From the NCBI GenBank assembly GCA_032207245.1, contig CM063498.1, forward strand, positions 95,144,801 to 95,208,800: a stretch of DNA of 64,000 nt, in the 5' to 3' direction. The DNA is from Pardosa pseudoannulata (Eukaryota > Arthropoda > Arachnida > Araneae > Lycosidae). The notes under the pieces were generated by a model that was not told the origin of the DNA, did no database searches, and saw only the letters and a program-made list of their open reading frames with translations. Positions 37,026 to 49,464 of this stretch are shown here, one piece after another (positions within the stretch are counted from its first letter, which is position 1; each line of letters starts with the position of its first letter). The translations under genes and the position numbers were made by a program.

Positions 37026-37451
37026 GTTATTTTAAAATTTTCTTTTACCAGCTTTGTTTTGCATGAGTTTCGCTAATCTCTGTGATAATTGAACTACGTT
37101 CAATAAATAGGGATAAAATGTATTTCATTCAATTACTACATTTTGTAAAATCGGATACATAACAAATTAAATGAAAACTTGTATCAAGAAAAATGCAGTT
37201 GTAATTAATTTATTTTTCTCTGGCGAGACTAAATATTATGGCCTTCAAAATAAATTCGAATGAACAATAGATTAGAAATTTATTAGACACCTATAATACT
37301 TTATCAATGTTAAGAATTAAATAAATATATATATTTATGTTTCAGTATATCTTTCCTTTACTCAATTTCTCCATTAACTAATTACTCCCCTATTATCTCG
37401 TAATGCATAAATCTTAATAAGCTGCTTCGCTAGAGATCTCTAAGGTCGCTG
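37026..37451. other. Non-coding stretch
   Basis: AT-rich unique sequence; nothing recognised. Confidence 0.5.
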
Positions 37452-37480
37452 TTTTTTTTTTTTTTTTTTTTTTTTTTTTT
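37452..37480. repeat. Poly(T) run, 29 bases
   Basis: Uninterrupted T29 preceded by GGTCGCTG and followed by GTGAACC. It could be the poly(A) tail of a minus-strand retroposed copy, but the sequence to the right is not recognised and no target-site duplication was found. Confidence 0.95.
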
Positions 37481-39579
37481 GTGAACCTCATTTTACTTCA
37501 TCGCTAGCATAATGACCTTCGATCTTACTAAGTCCTATTAAGTTTTTATATTCCCTGCTTAAAGCGGGAAGAAAACAGTATTATTAAGGTCTCGCAACCT
37601 TTTTATACTTACGAAAGAGTATGCTGAATAAAACAATGGGGAAATTCGATGATTAGCCATAAACAAAAGAATAAAAAAATCCAGAGTTTAAAGTGGTCAT
37701 AAAATTGCAGCAAACTCTTGTTTACAATATTACAACTACCTCCAGCAATTCAATATGGCTATAAAAATACGACAGGTGCTAATTGTAATTGCTGAAACAA
37801 GCTGAACGCTTTTAAGTCCAAAGGTGTCTTTACACATGGAAGCTGTAGACGTAACTTATTCATTGACGCTTATTAGCGCTCCAACGGTATAAAAAGTTGA
37901 GATTAGTGAGAATATACCTTCTGCTTTGTCAAAACAATTCGTGAATTTTCGTAAAACCTCAAGAGGATTTTTGGGTTTGAGCCTCAGTGACAAATTTTTC
38001 TACCTGAGGGCTAGTTGCAGATATTCAATATACCCCACTGCAATTTACATAAGTTACATGTAAAGTCCTTATTAAAATGAACGGTACAGTTGGATTTAGT
38101 TTTATATTTTCCTTTATAAAACAACACAACTGAAGATTATAAATATATGAAATGTTGCCATTATTTCTCATTAAAAACACACATTGTTATGGCGTATGGG
38201 AAACTCGGTTAAAAATGTATAAATATTGCTAAATTCTATGTATATGGTTGTTTATAAAATACAATACATTGTAAATAGATTAAATGCTTTACATATAACA
38301 GAAGTTATAGATATACAGTCAACAAAGTCGAGATATGTTAAGCAAATAAGGTAAATATTTATAATAATATTTCAGCTATTGATTAAAATGAATCTAAAGG
38401 GTCTGATACATACAATTCATATTTAAGGTCTAGTATTAAGTACTATTAACAATTCATTGAAAAAATATAAGGTTGCAAATCATGAACGACCGCTAATCTG
38501 GAAATATAGTTGGTTCTCAGTTCATAATTACCTCCAAACTTTTGTACCCGTATTCTGGAAACACTTTCATATTTTTTCTGTGACTTAATATTAGCCTTAT
38601 TTATAGTTTTTTTTTAAATGAAACTATCTAGAAAATTAAACACGATTAAAATATTCTAAAATGGGAGAATTTTTGTCAGATAAGTACGAGGATAAATCAC
38701 CAAATTCTGCCAGATGTATCACTTGCATATGCAATAATATGTTAGAAATTAAAATAGCACTCACAAGTGTTTTTAGAAGACTTTGTGACGTCATTAATAC
38801 TGTATACCGAGGTAGAAGTCTGGGTACGAAACAGTTAGTATTATATAATCCAATAATTAAGGGTGAAAAGGAATAATTAGCAGTTTATACAAAACACGAG
38901 AAAATGAACACGAGAATGGGAACACGAGAAAAACACGGAACACTAGAATGGGAAACAAGTGGTATGACTAAACTGTTTAGCTGTTTTCTAAACAAGTATG
39001 TAGCTTGAGCAAGGAATTTAAAACTCACTACAATGGAAAACAAAAATGTTTACATTTTTTTTAATATTTGTAATAGAATGCGTAATTTAAGGCAGTTATT
39101 TATTTGAAATCATTTGCCATTTTTAAGGTCTGAATGAAAATGTGACGAACTATATTTTCATTAGAATTGTAATAAATTCCTGCAAATTAAGAATGAAAAA
39201 ATGTTAGTATATGCTTCTGACTTTCAAAGAGTAGTAGAGTAAACATCATTAATTTTGTCTGAAACAAGGATCTATAAATACAGCGTGTGGGCGAACAACT
39301 CATTAAGTTGAGGGAAACTTCAGTTTTAATTTATTTATTGCTCTGTCGTGTATCACTTAATTTAATAAAATTTCAGTTATCCGGATTAATTGAGACAGTC
39401 TTGATCAAGATAATCAAATATTCAGATGATTCACGACAAAAAGGTTATTTCTTTGAGGAAAATGGAAGATTGTCTATAACGAACAATAAATGACTACAAA
39501 AAACAGTTTTTTAATATTTTATTTAATCAAACGGTGCATTAAAATATCAGTGCATGAACATATCAATAATTTATTCGCA
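37481..39579. other. About 2.1 kb with no recognisable gene
   Basis: AT-rich. Two plus-strand frames beginning with MGE (38661-38876 and 39287-39493) have no recognisable family or context. A short ACACGAGAA-type repeat (AACACGAGAAAATG, GAACACGAGAAAAAC) lies near 38895-38935. Confidence 0.5.
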
Positions 39580-39752
39580 GCCGAATAATGGACAAATATA
39601 TAGAGCGTTTGCTTTAGGTCTCGAAGTTCATGGGTTTGAGTTTCATTGAAGACATGGATATTCATAGCGTTTCAGAGTTAACTTTAAGGAATAGGCCCTG
39701 GTTTCATCAGCTTCACGTGCATACAATTAGATCCTAATTTTCAAAATTATAA
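39580..39752 (+). mobile_element. tRNA-derived SINE, strongly diverged copy
   Basis: GCCGAATAATGGACAA at the start, B-box region AGTTCATGGGTTTGAGTTTC, then ATGGATATTCATAGCGTTTC, GGCCCTGGTTTCATCAGC and a degraded tail follow the consensus in order. Older than the copies at 20825 and 33289. Confidence 0.75.
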
Positions 39753-40199
39753 CCAATCTTTTATTTAGCTTTCTTTGTTTCACTGTAACTTTGTATCTCA
39801 AGACATCTCTAAAACTGTTGATGTTCCCGCTCTATACATATAAGGTTATTACCTGTTATCACTCATTTGTATCAATTTTCAATACATTTTAACTCCTTTC
39901 TGACGAAAAATGTTTCATTTTAGAATACATACAGCAGAGTTAAAAGGGAGAGAAGGAACTTGTATTCCCAAACCAAACGCTACACGTAAAACCTGCATTT
40001 ACAGTGACAGACACTGAATGATAGGTAATATGCAAATGTAATCATCAAATGTGCAATCGATACATGTGATTCTAGCACGAGGTGTTTTTTTTTCAATTTC
40101 TAATGGATCATTAAGCAGAGAAAAAGTAGAAAACAAAATGAATTTATGTACAAACATGATGAACTTTTGATATAATCGTGAAGATTTAGGTATTCGTCT
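39753..40199. other. Non-coding stretch
   Basis: AT-rich sequence upstream (in window terms) of the mariner relic; may include its decayed 3' flank. No terminal repeat is recognised. Confidence 0.45.
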
Positions 40200-40670
40200 T
40201 AGTGGACAGTTTTCTACGCCTAGTACGAATAAGGATGTCCTCTTTGATGTGAAGTAAACCTTAATGTTGCTTTTGATTCTTAGCTAATCTTTTAATAGGT
40301 CAGAAATGAAAACCGCTTGGTGCCAAATAGGGTTATACGCCTAGGGATTAAACAGTTTTTCTTTAAATCTCTTTTGCCAAATGACAGCTGTAGAGTGACT
40401 AGGAGAGTTCTCATGATCTCCAGAAGTAACTTCCATTGATTCTCAACTCTTCTTTTGATTTGAGTGGCTCATTTGAGTAATCATACAGTCTGACAATAAA
40501 CTGCTGCATTGATCGTATTCTCCACTTCCATAAACTTAATAAGCAACGCCCTTTTTCTGGTCCAAAAACACCATAACAATAACATTTCTGGTAGTGAGGA
40601 ATTGTTTGAAATTCTTTAATTTGTTTGGTGAGTTTTAGACTGTACTGTTCGACTTTTTAGAAAAGGTTGT
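40200..40670 (-). pseudogene. mariner transposase relic
   Basis: The minus strand reads CFWTRKRALLIKFMEVENTI then NAAVYCQTV, matching the mariner block (Val-Phe-Trp-Asp-x-Lys-Gly-Val-Leu-Leu ... Thr-Ile-Asn-Ala-x-Tyr-Cys) with Asp changed to Thr. Further on, in another frame, HENSPSHSTAV corresponds to the His-Asp-Asn-Ala-Arg-Pro-His motif with the catalytic Asp now Glu, and AYNPIWHQAVF stands where Ala-Tyr-Ser-Pro-Asp-Leu-Ala-Pro-Ser-Asp-Phe is expected, so the third Asp is lost. Frameshifts and stops throughout. No terminal repeats were identified; the N-terminal half is missing or unreadable. Confidence 0.8.
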
Positions 40671-40974
40671 AGGATATATGATCTTACTAATAAGACAAAT
40701 GCCTGATTCTTCATGGAGATTACTGCTGTATCTTTCAACCAATAAACTAATTATTTTATATTTTTTAACAGATGGCGCACAGTAAGCATTTTAGAAGTTA
40801 GAAAATTGTACCTGGTTTTCTCTGACACTCCTTTGTTAGGTTGTTAAACTGTTACGTTGAATAAAAAACATAGACAAACGAAAATAAAGCTCTCACTGAA
40901 TTATTCCAAAATAGTAGCCTAATGTCCCGATTCGTAATAACTATGTTAAAAAAATTTGCTAGTAAATTATGGTA
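40671..40974. other. Non-coding stretch
   Basis: May contain the unreadable N-terminal part of the mariner relic; nothing definite is seen. Confidence 0.4.
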
Positions 40975-41196
40975 TTAACACGTTGACTGCCAGACACATT
41001 TTCGATGGTTTGCCCAAGGCGCCGATGTAAAAAATCCATTATGCGATACATATTATGCTGAAATATTATTTGAAGCAGGTAAAATGAGTTATAAAATCAT
41101 GCTTGATGCAGTGACCATGGCAGTCAACATGTTATGTACTTGTATTGTTTGCTGCGTCGCGGTCACCTTTGACCCCCATGGCAGTCAGCTTGTTAA
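40975..41196. mobile_element. 222-bp TTAA-flanked MITE, CACGTTGACTGCC end
   Basis: TTAA-CACGTTGACTGCCAGAC at the left and CCATGGCAGTCAGCTTG-TTAA at the right: an inverted terminal repeat of about 14 bp with two mismatches. A third copy of the terminal motif, CATGGCAGTCAACATGTTA (41127-41145), lies about 55 bp inside the right end and is followed by TTAT, a near-target site. The terminal sequence type is familiar from piggyBac-like elements. No coding capacity. Confidence 0.8.
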
Positions 41197-42173
41197 ATAT
41201 AATTTCGTTCGCTACGCTCTCGAAAGTTGAAATAAGCAATTACCAGTGCCGAAGATAACGTTTCTGAATACTCATTGTTCACTGAAAAGTTCTGTTTTAA
41301 CTCGAATTATAATTTTTCTGTCTTACACTATATCTTAACATTTCACCGTCACATTGCTGCTGTCTCTCAGCAAGGGAGATTTTAATGGTTTATCACGTTT
41401 TTTTAATTAACTCGATTTGGATAATCGGGAATCCAGAAAACTGGAATATATATAGCTGAATTTCTCTGGTATTCGTTTATGTGAGAGATAGCTCAACTTT
41501 CGTACGTTCTAGGCTAGATTTTTGATAAAATTATACTTATGGACAACTAGGTTTTTATAGAATAAATTTTCTTTACAAATCGTTCATTTTTTAAAGAACT
41601 GTTTAGGATCTCAAAAATATTGATAAAGTATTTAGAAGCTACTTCCAAATATGAATGAAGACTATAGAAATAAATTTTCACTGAAAACTGCATTCATAAA
41701 CATAAACGGTACAGCAGTAATTCCTAAATCCTTTGAGATACCAAGAAATATCTTCAAAGAAAAGAAAATGGGACAAATTGCATTCACTTAGTCTTTAACA
41801 CTGTTATTTACTAATGAAATGCAATTTTACTCATCTAACATTTGTGTAAACTCAATAGAAAAGTGAATATTTATACATAGATGACCAATGATAATGTTAT
41901 GGTTAATATTTTTTCATACAGAAGTTTGACAAAATTGTGTTAACCCATATTATACAACATTTAGATTTAAAATAGCTACAAATTGCATTTAATAATGTAT
42001 ATTAATTCACAAATAACATATTAAATATTTATTGAGTGGTTTTGTATAATGTTAAACTTCTGAAAAGTTTTCATAAATATAGAAATAGTGAACATATTTT
42101 CAACTGGTAAATAATCTAGCTTTTAAAAGTTTCTTCAATGTGTTCCAGAACATGCGCTATTATAGGTAGGTTG

Positions 42174-42174
<1 letters not shown>
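41197..42174. other. Non-coding stretch
   Basis: AT-rich. The parts near 41470-41680 and 43340-43500 look distantly alike (TTTATAGAATAAAT...CTT, AAAGAACTGTTTAG, ATATTGATAAAGTA against ATATTGGTTTAGAA), suggesting an old duplication about 1.9 kb apart. No gene. Confidence 0.45.

Positions 42175-42228
<54 letters not shown>
42175..42228. repeat. (AT)n microsatellite
   Basis: About 54 bp of TA dinucleotides. Confidence 0.97.
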
Positions 42229-42232
<4 letters not shown>

Positions 42233-43831
42233 GGAATTGTGTTCAATGTTTTTCTTAAGTTGAAAGTTCACTAAATGTGAGATATTTATAAATCGTATAC
42301 TTCAATGTTTACGTTTTAGCTGTACTAATAGCAAAGGGACTTTCAAACTTTCAATATTGCAAAAAATATATCCTGTATTTTTTGTATTCGTATGGAAAAA
42401 ACAACTTTATATTTTCTGGAAGTAAGTTAGAGAAGCTAGGAGCTAAAAATATCTTCTTCAACGATTTAGTTTCTTGAAACGTATTGTCGTGTAGTTATCC
42501 AGAGATATGTTATTTTTACAGTAGTTTGCAGAGGTTGTTACTGTTGAAATATTTTAGTACATTTAATTATTTTATGAAAAGTGTAAATTATTTAAAATTG
42601 ATTAGTCTCTTAACCGGAGGTTCTGACAGCCAACAGACAATTTGATGGAGGTTTAATTTAGTTTTTAAATGTTAATCATAAAAAATCCTCATACACTAAA
42701 GAGCGCCACAATATTAAACTCAAAAGTAGAAAATTTATTTACAGAAATTTTAATGTACACTTATTGTTTATACATGATTTTAGATGAATGTACTTCCATT
42801 AATACTTAACCATTGTTCTTACAGTTAACAAACAATATTGTATGTGTTTCGGTTTGGGAGCCTAATCAATTTTATTAAAATTTTAGCTCCAAATCAAAAT
42901 GAGCATTGTTTCAAATGTTTATAAATCATTGTTACAACTGCATATGAGTACATTATATTGCTGTTGTTGTCGACTAGCAGAATTAATATACATTATATTG
43001 AACTTTCTCTTATGTAGAGAGCAGATATCAGTCAAAAGGAGAGGTGGACTATTAGATGTTAAAATAGTCCTAAATACAAAATTTCAACATTGCATGCCGA
43101 ATAGATTTTTAGTTATACGAGATACGAAGTAACAATGTTTGCACCTAACTTTTGGTATTGCATTTACTTTCTTCTTTACACTTGTTTTTTATGATCCGTA
43201 CAATATTGGTATAAGAAATTAAGAGTGCTAAAAAGGGCGTTTCTGAATACGAACTGTTCACAAAACTAATTCTGTTCTCCCTCCATTTGAAAGTGATGTA
43301 GATAATTCAAGATCCGTATAACTGGAGATTTCCTACATTAGTTCATGTCAGGTAGGGTCAAATTTCGTATGATCTTAGAGACTTTTTCCGTATAAGTATA
43401 CATGCGATCGATTATGTATTTATAGAATAAATACTCTTATAACAAATTAGGGATTTTTAAAAGAACTGTTTAGCTACTCATAAATATTGGTTTAGAATAT
43501 ACTTACAAAAATTAATTGTGAAAGTGCGTACAGACTGAAATCTGAATGAAATAATGTTATAAATAGTATCACAATGAAAGAAGTCAAAACAAATATTTAA
43601 AATTTTGAAGTAAAAATTCTCTTGCAAGCAATATTAGATAACACTGAAACTTGTCAAAATTTATTCAAGCATGGTCAAAGTGAATTGTCTTTATCTGAAC
43701 ACTGAAATCTTTCGCGCCTGCAATAGCGAGCGAAACCAAACCAATCCGAACTTTTTGAAACTGAAAGGTAACTGATTAGGTATCAGCATGTGATTACCAT
43801 AATGACCATAATGTGTAAAAACTGTTATGTT
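42229..43831. other. About 1.6 kb with no recognisable gene
   Basis: AT-rich. The 77-codon frame at 42899-43132 begins with a run of Cys residues but matches nothing known to me. The segment near 43240-43500 resembles 41260-41650 in block order (ATACTCATTGTTCACTGAAA / ATACGAACTGTTCACAAAAC; AAAGAACTGTTTAG), supporting an old duplication. Confidence 0.45.
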
Positions 43832-44160
43832 TTAACCCTTCCGTTCTCCCCTCCGTCAAAATGACGGGATAAAATTTCACCCTCTATTGCTCGCACCCGT
43901 GATATTTTCAGACTGGAGTGTTAACGTGCCAAAAATATTAAAACATGCTATTTCCTGTGCCCGGATTCATGTTTATTTCTCAATCTATACACCTGATGGC
44001 AGTACCAGACTACTTGTAATGTATTCGTTAAAACTATTTTGAACTCGTACCTTATTTACAAAAAATAAGGTGGAAAAATCCCATTTGATAATATTCGTCG
44101 GATAATTTGGGAATTTCTTGATTATCCGTCTAATAATTCCTCCGATTTTCCGTTCGATAA

Positions 44161-44431
44161 TATTTAGTAGATGAACTTATTGAAAAGTATTCGATATCAG
44201 ATACCATTTCAAAAAGAGGCCAGCCAAGCTTAGAAAATAACCCCAACCATTTGAATGAAAGAGATTTTATTACACAGATACCTCCTACTGATAAGAAACG
44301 GCAACTATCAAGAGAGGGTAAATTTGTTGTTCAAGAAGAGATGAAAACAATAAGAGATTCAGGACGGAAACTCGGTCATCTGCCCAGATTGTGATGTTAG
44401 ACTTTGCATCTCATGCTTTAAAATTTATCAC
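44161..44431 (+). pseudogene. piggyBac transposase C-terminal relic
   Basis: The frame reads LVDELIEKYSISDTISKRG, then QPSLENNPNHLNERDFITQ and IPPTDKKRQLSRE, which is the region before the zinc finger in piggyBac transposases (Gly-x-Pro-Ser, Leu-x-x-Arg-x-Phe, Ile-Pro-Pro-Thr, Lys-rich). After a frameshift around 44320-44370 another frame gives ICPDCDVRLCISCFKIYHG, the second half of the Cys-rich finger with its CxxC, CxxCF and final His. The first CxxC pair is obscured by the frameshift. It is the longest of the piggyBac coding relics in the window. Confidence 0.8.
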
Positions 44432-44589
44432 GGAAGAAGAAGTTACTAATATTTATTTAAAATAAGTGTGTGTAATAAAGTCCTAAGTGTAATAAAATTT
44501 TCCTTTCATGTTTAAAACATGTAATTTTTAATTTTTTTATTTGCTGGAAAACAAACATTCAGTCATAATAACCCTGAATGTTGGTTTAA

Positions 44590-44650
44590 AAAAATGAATG
44601 AATGAATGAATAATTAAATAAAAATAATAAATAAATAAATAAATAAACCA
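44590..44650. repeat. (AATG)n and (AAAT)n short microsatellites
   Basis: Four GAATGAATGAATGAAT units followed by TAAATAAATAAATAAA units inside the piggyBac-like element. Confidence 0.85.
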
Positions 44651-44801
44651 TAAAAATATTTTAAACTCAAAATGAACTCAAAAGTTAAAAATGAATGCAT
44701 ATGTTATACATAAACATAGTTTCATATAACTTTCTTAAGTAAAAAAATAGGCACTTTTGTGACCGTTTCCCTCAAAATTTATTAAATCGTTAAAGGGTTA
44801 C

Positions 44802-45989
44802 GTAGTTAGTACAACTAACTCTCGTTAAACTAAAATTTAACGATAGAATTTTGAGATATTCACTAGCATATGTTCCATTTTTTTAGTTTTTATATCAGTA
44901 CAACTTAACACCATTTAATGAATTTAGTTTCATTTTCATTTTAATTTTAACAATTTTCTACGCCAGTCTTGAACATTGTTGTTGCTCCCCTAAATATATC
45001 CGATAACCTCAAATGTATAAATTTCCCCCTTTTTATAGCAACAGTTTTTGCCATTTCTTCTGAAAATCTGCTCAGTAATCGAGCGTAATTGCTAATACAA
45101 ATGCGATGCGCGTCTAATTGAAATAACATTTCTGTTTAATGCATAGCTGTTCAGTTGCTTGAATAATTTCTGGAATACTAACCTTGAGGTATGGGGATTG
45201 GATTATTGGCAGACAAATATTACGCTGGCGCCTGACTGTTGCTGATATCAGCACTGGATTGTTTGTTCCAAAGGCTCAATCTCACGGTATGAATAAATCA
45301 ATGTCGTAGAGGGGGAAAAAGCCTTGTTGTAAAAAATCAGACTGCCATAAAGGTTTTGAATATCTTTAAAAAGCTTAAGAGTATTAATAAATTGAAGGAT
45401 TATATTAATTTATTAAATGACAGAAACGGAAATATATTTTTAATTTCTATTATAAATACATATAATTTGATAAATAAGTTCTGAAAGATAAATTTGTTAA
45501 TAATGGGAGGTGTTATTGGAACATTTAATAAAAAATGACTTATTGAAATTATCAATTAATATATGTTTTACAAATTATAGAAACATACATTTTATTTAAT
45601 ATAAATATTTTACAGAAAGGTCAAAATGCATTATTTTGTTATCTTCAATGGTTTTTTCTAGTTAGAAGTCGAAAGTGTTTACTATATTTTCTTATATTTC
45701 AACAAAAGTATATCAATTATGATGCAAAAGATTCTACACCAGTTATTTAATATATTTTAAATCATATCACAAAGTGTTACAAACCAAAATTAACAAATTT
45801 TGGCAGTTATTTCAGAATAGCCAAAAATCATTAACTAAAAAAATCATTAAAATTATTAATCATTACCCAAATCTATATTGCTTTACAGAATGTTCTACAG
45901 TGGATACTATTATTGACCATTTTTAATCCAAAGTTTGATAGAGATTTCCTTTATGATTTCAAACCATTAAGCCAAGTTTTACCCATCTT
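44802..45989. other. About 1.2 kb with no recognisable gene
   Basis: AT-rich. The 60-codon minus frame at 44947-45129 is not recognised. Nothing else is seen. Confidence 0.5.
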
Positions 45990-47110
45990 AGAGTGGTTTT
46001 CAGTTTTCGAGACAATGGTTTTTAATAATACTTTTTAAACTTTGTCAAAAAGTATTATAAATTCAAATTTACAACACTTCGTATCTTTTTGGTATAGTTT
46101 CAAAGAGTCGAAAAATGACGAAAGGTCGTTATACTCAATGAAATATACTATACTTTTACTGGCAGATCAAATGGTTATGTTATTTTATATCATGAAACGT
46201 AAATATTTCTTTTCAAGTTTAGGGTGATTCTAAGAATTTCAAAATAAGTAAAATAATTAAACGCACATTTCAGTTTTTTCAAAAGTTAGAAGGGAATATT
46301 CTTTAATATTATTTTATTTTGCGGTGAGGTTACTGAAAAATTATTTTTCAGTGTATATCGCCATACGGTTAATTTTTCTTAAAAACCTAATATGCAGTTA
46401 AATGTACAGAATATGAAGACATCAAATATATCTGGATGATTTCAAAGAGTCACGAAAAATCTTTATACTTAATGAAATACACTATGCTTTTTCTGGCTGA
46501 TCAAACGGTTGTTTTTTTATATCATGAAACGTATTTATTTTTTTCAAGTTTAGAGTTAATCTACGAATTTCGAAATAAGTAAAATAATTAAACGCACATT
46601 TCAGCTTTTTCAAAAGTTAGAAGGAAATATTCTTTAATATTATTTTATTTTGCGGTGAAGTTACTGAAAAATTACTTTTCAGTGTATATCGCCATTCGGT
46701 TAATTTTTCTTAAAAACCTAATATGCAGTTAAATGTACAGAATATGAAGACATCAACTATATATGCATGATTTCAAAGAGTCACGAGAAATGACGAAAAA
46801 TCTTTATACTTAATGAAATACACTATGCTTTTTCTGGCAGATCAAATGGTTATGTTATTTTATATCATGAAACGTAAATATTTCTTTTCAAGTTTAGGGT
46901 CAATCTACGAATTTCGAAATAAGTAAAATAATTAAACGCACATTTTAGTTTTTTCAAAAGTTAGGAGGGAATATTCTTTAATATTATTTTATTTTCGGTG
47001 AAGTTATTGAAAAATTATTTTTCAGTGTATATAGTCCTGCGGTTAATTTTTCTTAAAAACCTAATATGTAGTTAAATGTTCAAAATAGGGAGACATCAAC
47101 TATATATAGA
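45990..47110. repeat. ~338-bp tandem array, about three units
   Basis: The block ATTCTTTAATATTATTTTATTTT recurs (in shorter form AATATTCTTTAATATT) near 46290, 46628 and 46970, and TTTCAAAGAGTC near 46100, 46439 and 46771; units are about 332-342 bp. Each unit includes ATATCATGAAACGTA, AATAATTAAACGCACATTT and TAATATGCAGTTAAATGT. The 61-codon frame at 46042-46227 is broken in the later units, so the array is non-coding. Confidence 0.9.
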
Positions 47111-47269
47111 TGAAGTTTCGCAAAGTATTGAATATGTAGTTCTCTCTTTTGTTATAAAGGCTAATACAGGCGAAGAAAAATTTCCATTCTACTACTGTCA
47201 AAAATTCGTTTTAAAAAGCCTTTGAATTTAATCGGTCCATTGATAAATCTTCTTCTGCCTTTAGCTAAC

Positions 47270-48052
47270 TTTACCGAGGTACTTTCTCACGGTGAGTTGC
47301 ACGTGCATGCATAGCCGTGGGAGGATTTTCCTTGACGAATTTAAGACCCCAATTATTTACGTCAAGTTTAGGGACCCCTGCAGAGAGGATACTTCACGGA
47401 ATGGCAGCATAACGGTCAAGCTCGCACAGAACTGTAAGCGTGAATTATGGGAGCAGGGGCTAAAATGTAATGTCAGCTTGAACAAAAAGGGGCTACTTTA
47501 ATGAGCCCACCTGCACTCCCGAAGGGCATGTGATGTGGGAAAATTTCCCAAAGAGAAGGGATTGGATGACAAGAAAAGGAGGGGCGTTGGGACCTAGGTG
47601 AAGTTTTTGGAAACGCAGTGAGAGCTGAAGGCTGAAGGCTGAGAGCTGAGAGTTAGAAGGGGGGCAGTCGAGAGAAGTGGAACAAGGATCCACTAGCACC
47701 AGCTCTTCCTGTGCGCCCGGACTGAGACCACCCCGCTCACCATCACCAACTCGTCCCGTATGCCCGTGAGGAAAGCCCCTGCCTGCTCCCCTGTGACTTT
47801 AATGGAGGTAATTTATAAATAATATTTACAGTCCTTTGACTTAGGCCTCTGTTAATAATAATAATTCCTTATAAAGTGATGTGGGATAATTAGTCTGTAA
47901 ATAGAAAATATAAATGATTGATTATGTTAACCAAGTATTTTTGTAAATAAATGTATAGAATAAATGTCTGAATCTATATAAGGTATTATATTCATTCTGT
48001 GTTTCCCCCTTGTAACGAACACTGGTGTATAGGTTGTATGTACATTACAACA
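47270..48052 (+). mobile_element. Solo LTR (783 bp) of an LTR retrotransposon
   Basis: Flanked by a 5-bp target-site duplication CTAAC at 47265-47269 and 48053-48057. It starts TTTACCGAGG (TGTACCGAGG in the sister copy) and ends GTACATTACAACA, the TG...CA-type ends of an LTR. It is GC-rich in the first half, with AATAAATGT polyadenylation-like signals near 47947 and 47961 and TATATAAGG near 47975. The same LTR lies inverted at 57634-58386. No internal coding region adjoins it, so it is probably the product of LTR-LTR recombination. Confidence 0.85.
47292..47501 (+). CDS. 69-codon frame within the LTR
   Basis: An open frame with the same length, start and stop as in the inverted sister LTR (58155-58364); the two peptides differ at only about five or six positions (for example RNGSITV against RNDSLTV). 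It starts MSCTCMHSRGRIFLDEF and ends NVSLNKKGLL. It matches no family known to me. It may simply be an open stretch in a young LTR, since both copies are recent relatives. Confidence 0.12.
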   Translation: MSCTCMHSRGRIFLDEFKTPIIYVKFRDPCREDTSRNGSITVKLAQNCKRELWEQGLKCNVSLNKKGLL

Positions 48053-48057
48053 CTAAC

Positions 48058-49417
48058 ATGCAGGTTAGGGGATTCTGAGATATCGAATAATCCAGCCCCT
48101 TAAGAATTTTTAAAAGGATATAAAATAATTTTGCACCACAGTAATATAAAGTTGTTTAATATATTACACTGAATTACTTGGATTTAAAGATTATTTTTTT
48201 AGGTATATAGTAACTGGAAATAAATTATTAAATTTAACTTTCGGTGATGAAAGAAAAGAAAATTAAAATTCAACGTAAGACTGATTCACGATAGTAATTA
48301 AACGTGACTAAATGAATTTTTGAAGTGAAAGTTTCTTATTTCGTTCAACGTACTTTACTTTTCCAGCCCATGGGTATTTTTAAATTCGGATAAATTTATA
48401 TTACTAATAATACGATGTCTTAATCATTAAAAATATTTTTTTTACTATTTAATATATTTTATCGAATAGAGGAAGAATAAGATTCCTTAAATATTAATTT
48501 TATTTGAATTTTTTTTCCAAAAAGTTTTTTTTACTGGAAAAAGATTCCCATTGAATAGTTTTTTAGAAATATTTTATTAATATGGGAAGAATTTTGAAAA
48601 AAATCTAAAGAGGAGATTCAAATAAACACTTATATTTAGACACATATTTTAAAAATATTTATGAAACACGTTTTATAAATATTACGAAAATATATGTTTA
48701 ATGCAAACTATCTTTCTGTCTGAGAAAGATATTTATAAAATATGTTTTCAATGCCAAATATATCAATTTAGTTTGAATATCTCACGAGTATCACCTCACA
48801 GAAGCTATAAGTATCAAAGTTTTTAGTGATAAATATATTTTTTTTTTAAATTTCCTATAAAATATTTATTTTTTATTGTACACTCCTAAAAAATTAAGCT
48901 GTCAGAGAAAATACAGGACTATAAATAGTAAACATTTAGATGAAACATATCCGGAGATATAAGTTTTAAAGCATATTTTTTGTTTGCTTTTCGACAAAAT
49001 GATCTATGATAGTTAGCAAATAAAGAAATTAAAGTCTATATAGGGAATATTAAAGAAATATTCCTAATATGTTAATCATATTTTTATGCTAAAAATTACA
49101 GATTTGAGATTGAGTAATAATAAAAAAATCTATAAAATATTTATCACTTTGTTACAAATAATCTGTGGTGATTACGCAATAACAACTAAAGTCTTTGCCT
49201 CGTTTTCATTCGCCGAAGATTGACGTCATACGCAGCATTTCTGATTAAGGCAGTTGACGTAATGTTTAGTCTTTGTAAATAGTGTCTTGTATATATTATT
49301 AATATCGTATTTTCACATATTATTGCAACATGAATTCATTGATCTGTATTGATATTTGTTATGAGTAATGTTTTATAATTATCGTATTTTTATTTGAGGC
49401 AACACAGCATCTTTTTA
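48058..49417. other. About 1.4 kb with no recognisable gene
   Basis: Very AT-rich, with many short T- and A-runs between 48180 and 49150. No element ends or conserved frames are seen. Confidence 0.5.
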
Positions 49418-49420
49418 AAT

Positions 49421-49464
49421 ATGCAAATATCTGTAATGTATGTATATGTTGTCTGCCTATATAA
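49421..49464 (+). promoter_or_regulatory. Octamer plus TATA motif, possible promoter
   Basis: ATGCAAAT at 49421-49428 is followed 30 bp later by TATATAA at 49458-49464 in CTGCC-TATATAA-GAG context, and then by a less AT-rich leader (GTACATGGTCGGTTGC). The spacing fits an RNA polymerase II core promoter, either of a cryptic transcript or of an eroded LTR. No downstream coding sequence is recognisable before the piggyBac-like insertion at 49611, so chance is quite possible. Confidence 0.25.

Larger units (their letters stand above)
43832..44801 (+). mobile_element. piggyBac-like element, 970 bp, with C-terminal relic
   Basis: The left end is TTAA-CCCTTCCGTTCTCCCC with a subterminal palindrome CCGTCA-AAA-TGACGG. 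The right end is ATTTATTAAATCGTTAAAGGG-TTAC, where TTAC is taken as a mutated TTAA. The right-end block ATTAAATCG also occurs at the right end of the 49611 element, linking the two families. The element carries a decayed transposase C-terminal segment (separate entry) and a short tetranucleotide repeat. Confidence 0.75.

Noticed and set aside
37452..37480. Poly(T) run as tail of a minus-strand processed pseudogene
   Set aside because: No recognisable gene sequence follows and no target-site duplication was found.
38661..39493. Two short MGE-starting frames of 71 and 68 codons
   Set aside because: No recognisable family, no splice or promoter context, and codon content is that of AT-rich background.
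44947..45129. 60-codon minus-strand frame MLFQLDAHRICISNYARLL
   Set aside because: Looks protein-like in composition but matches no family I know and has no supporting context.
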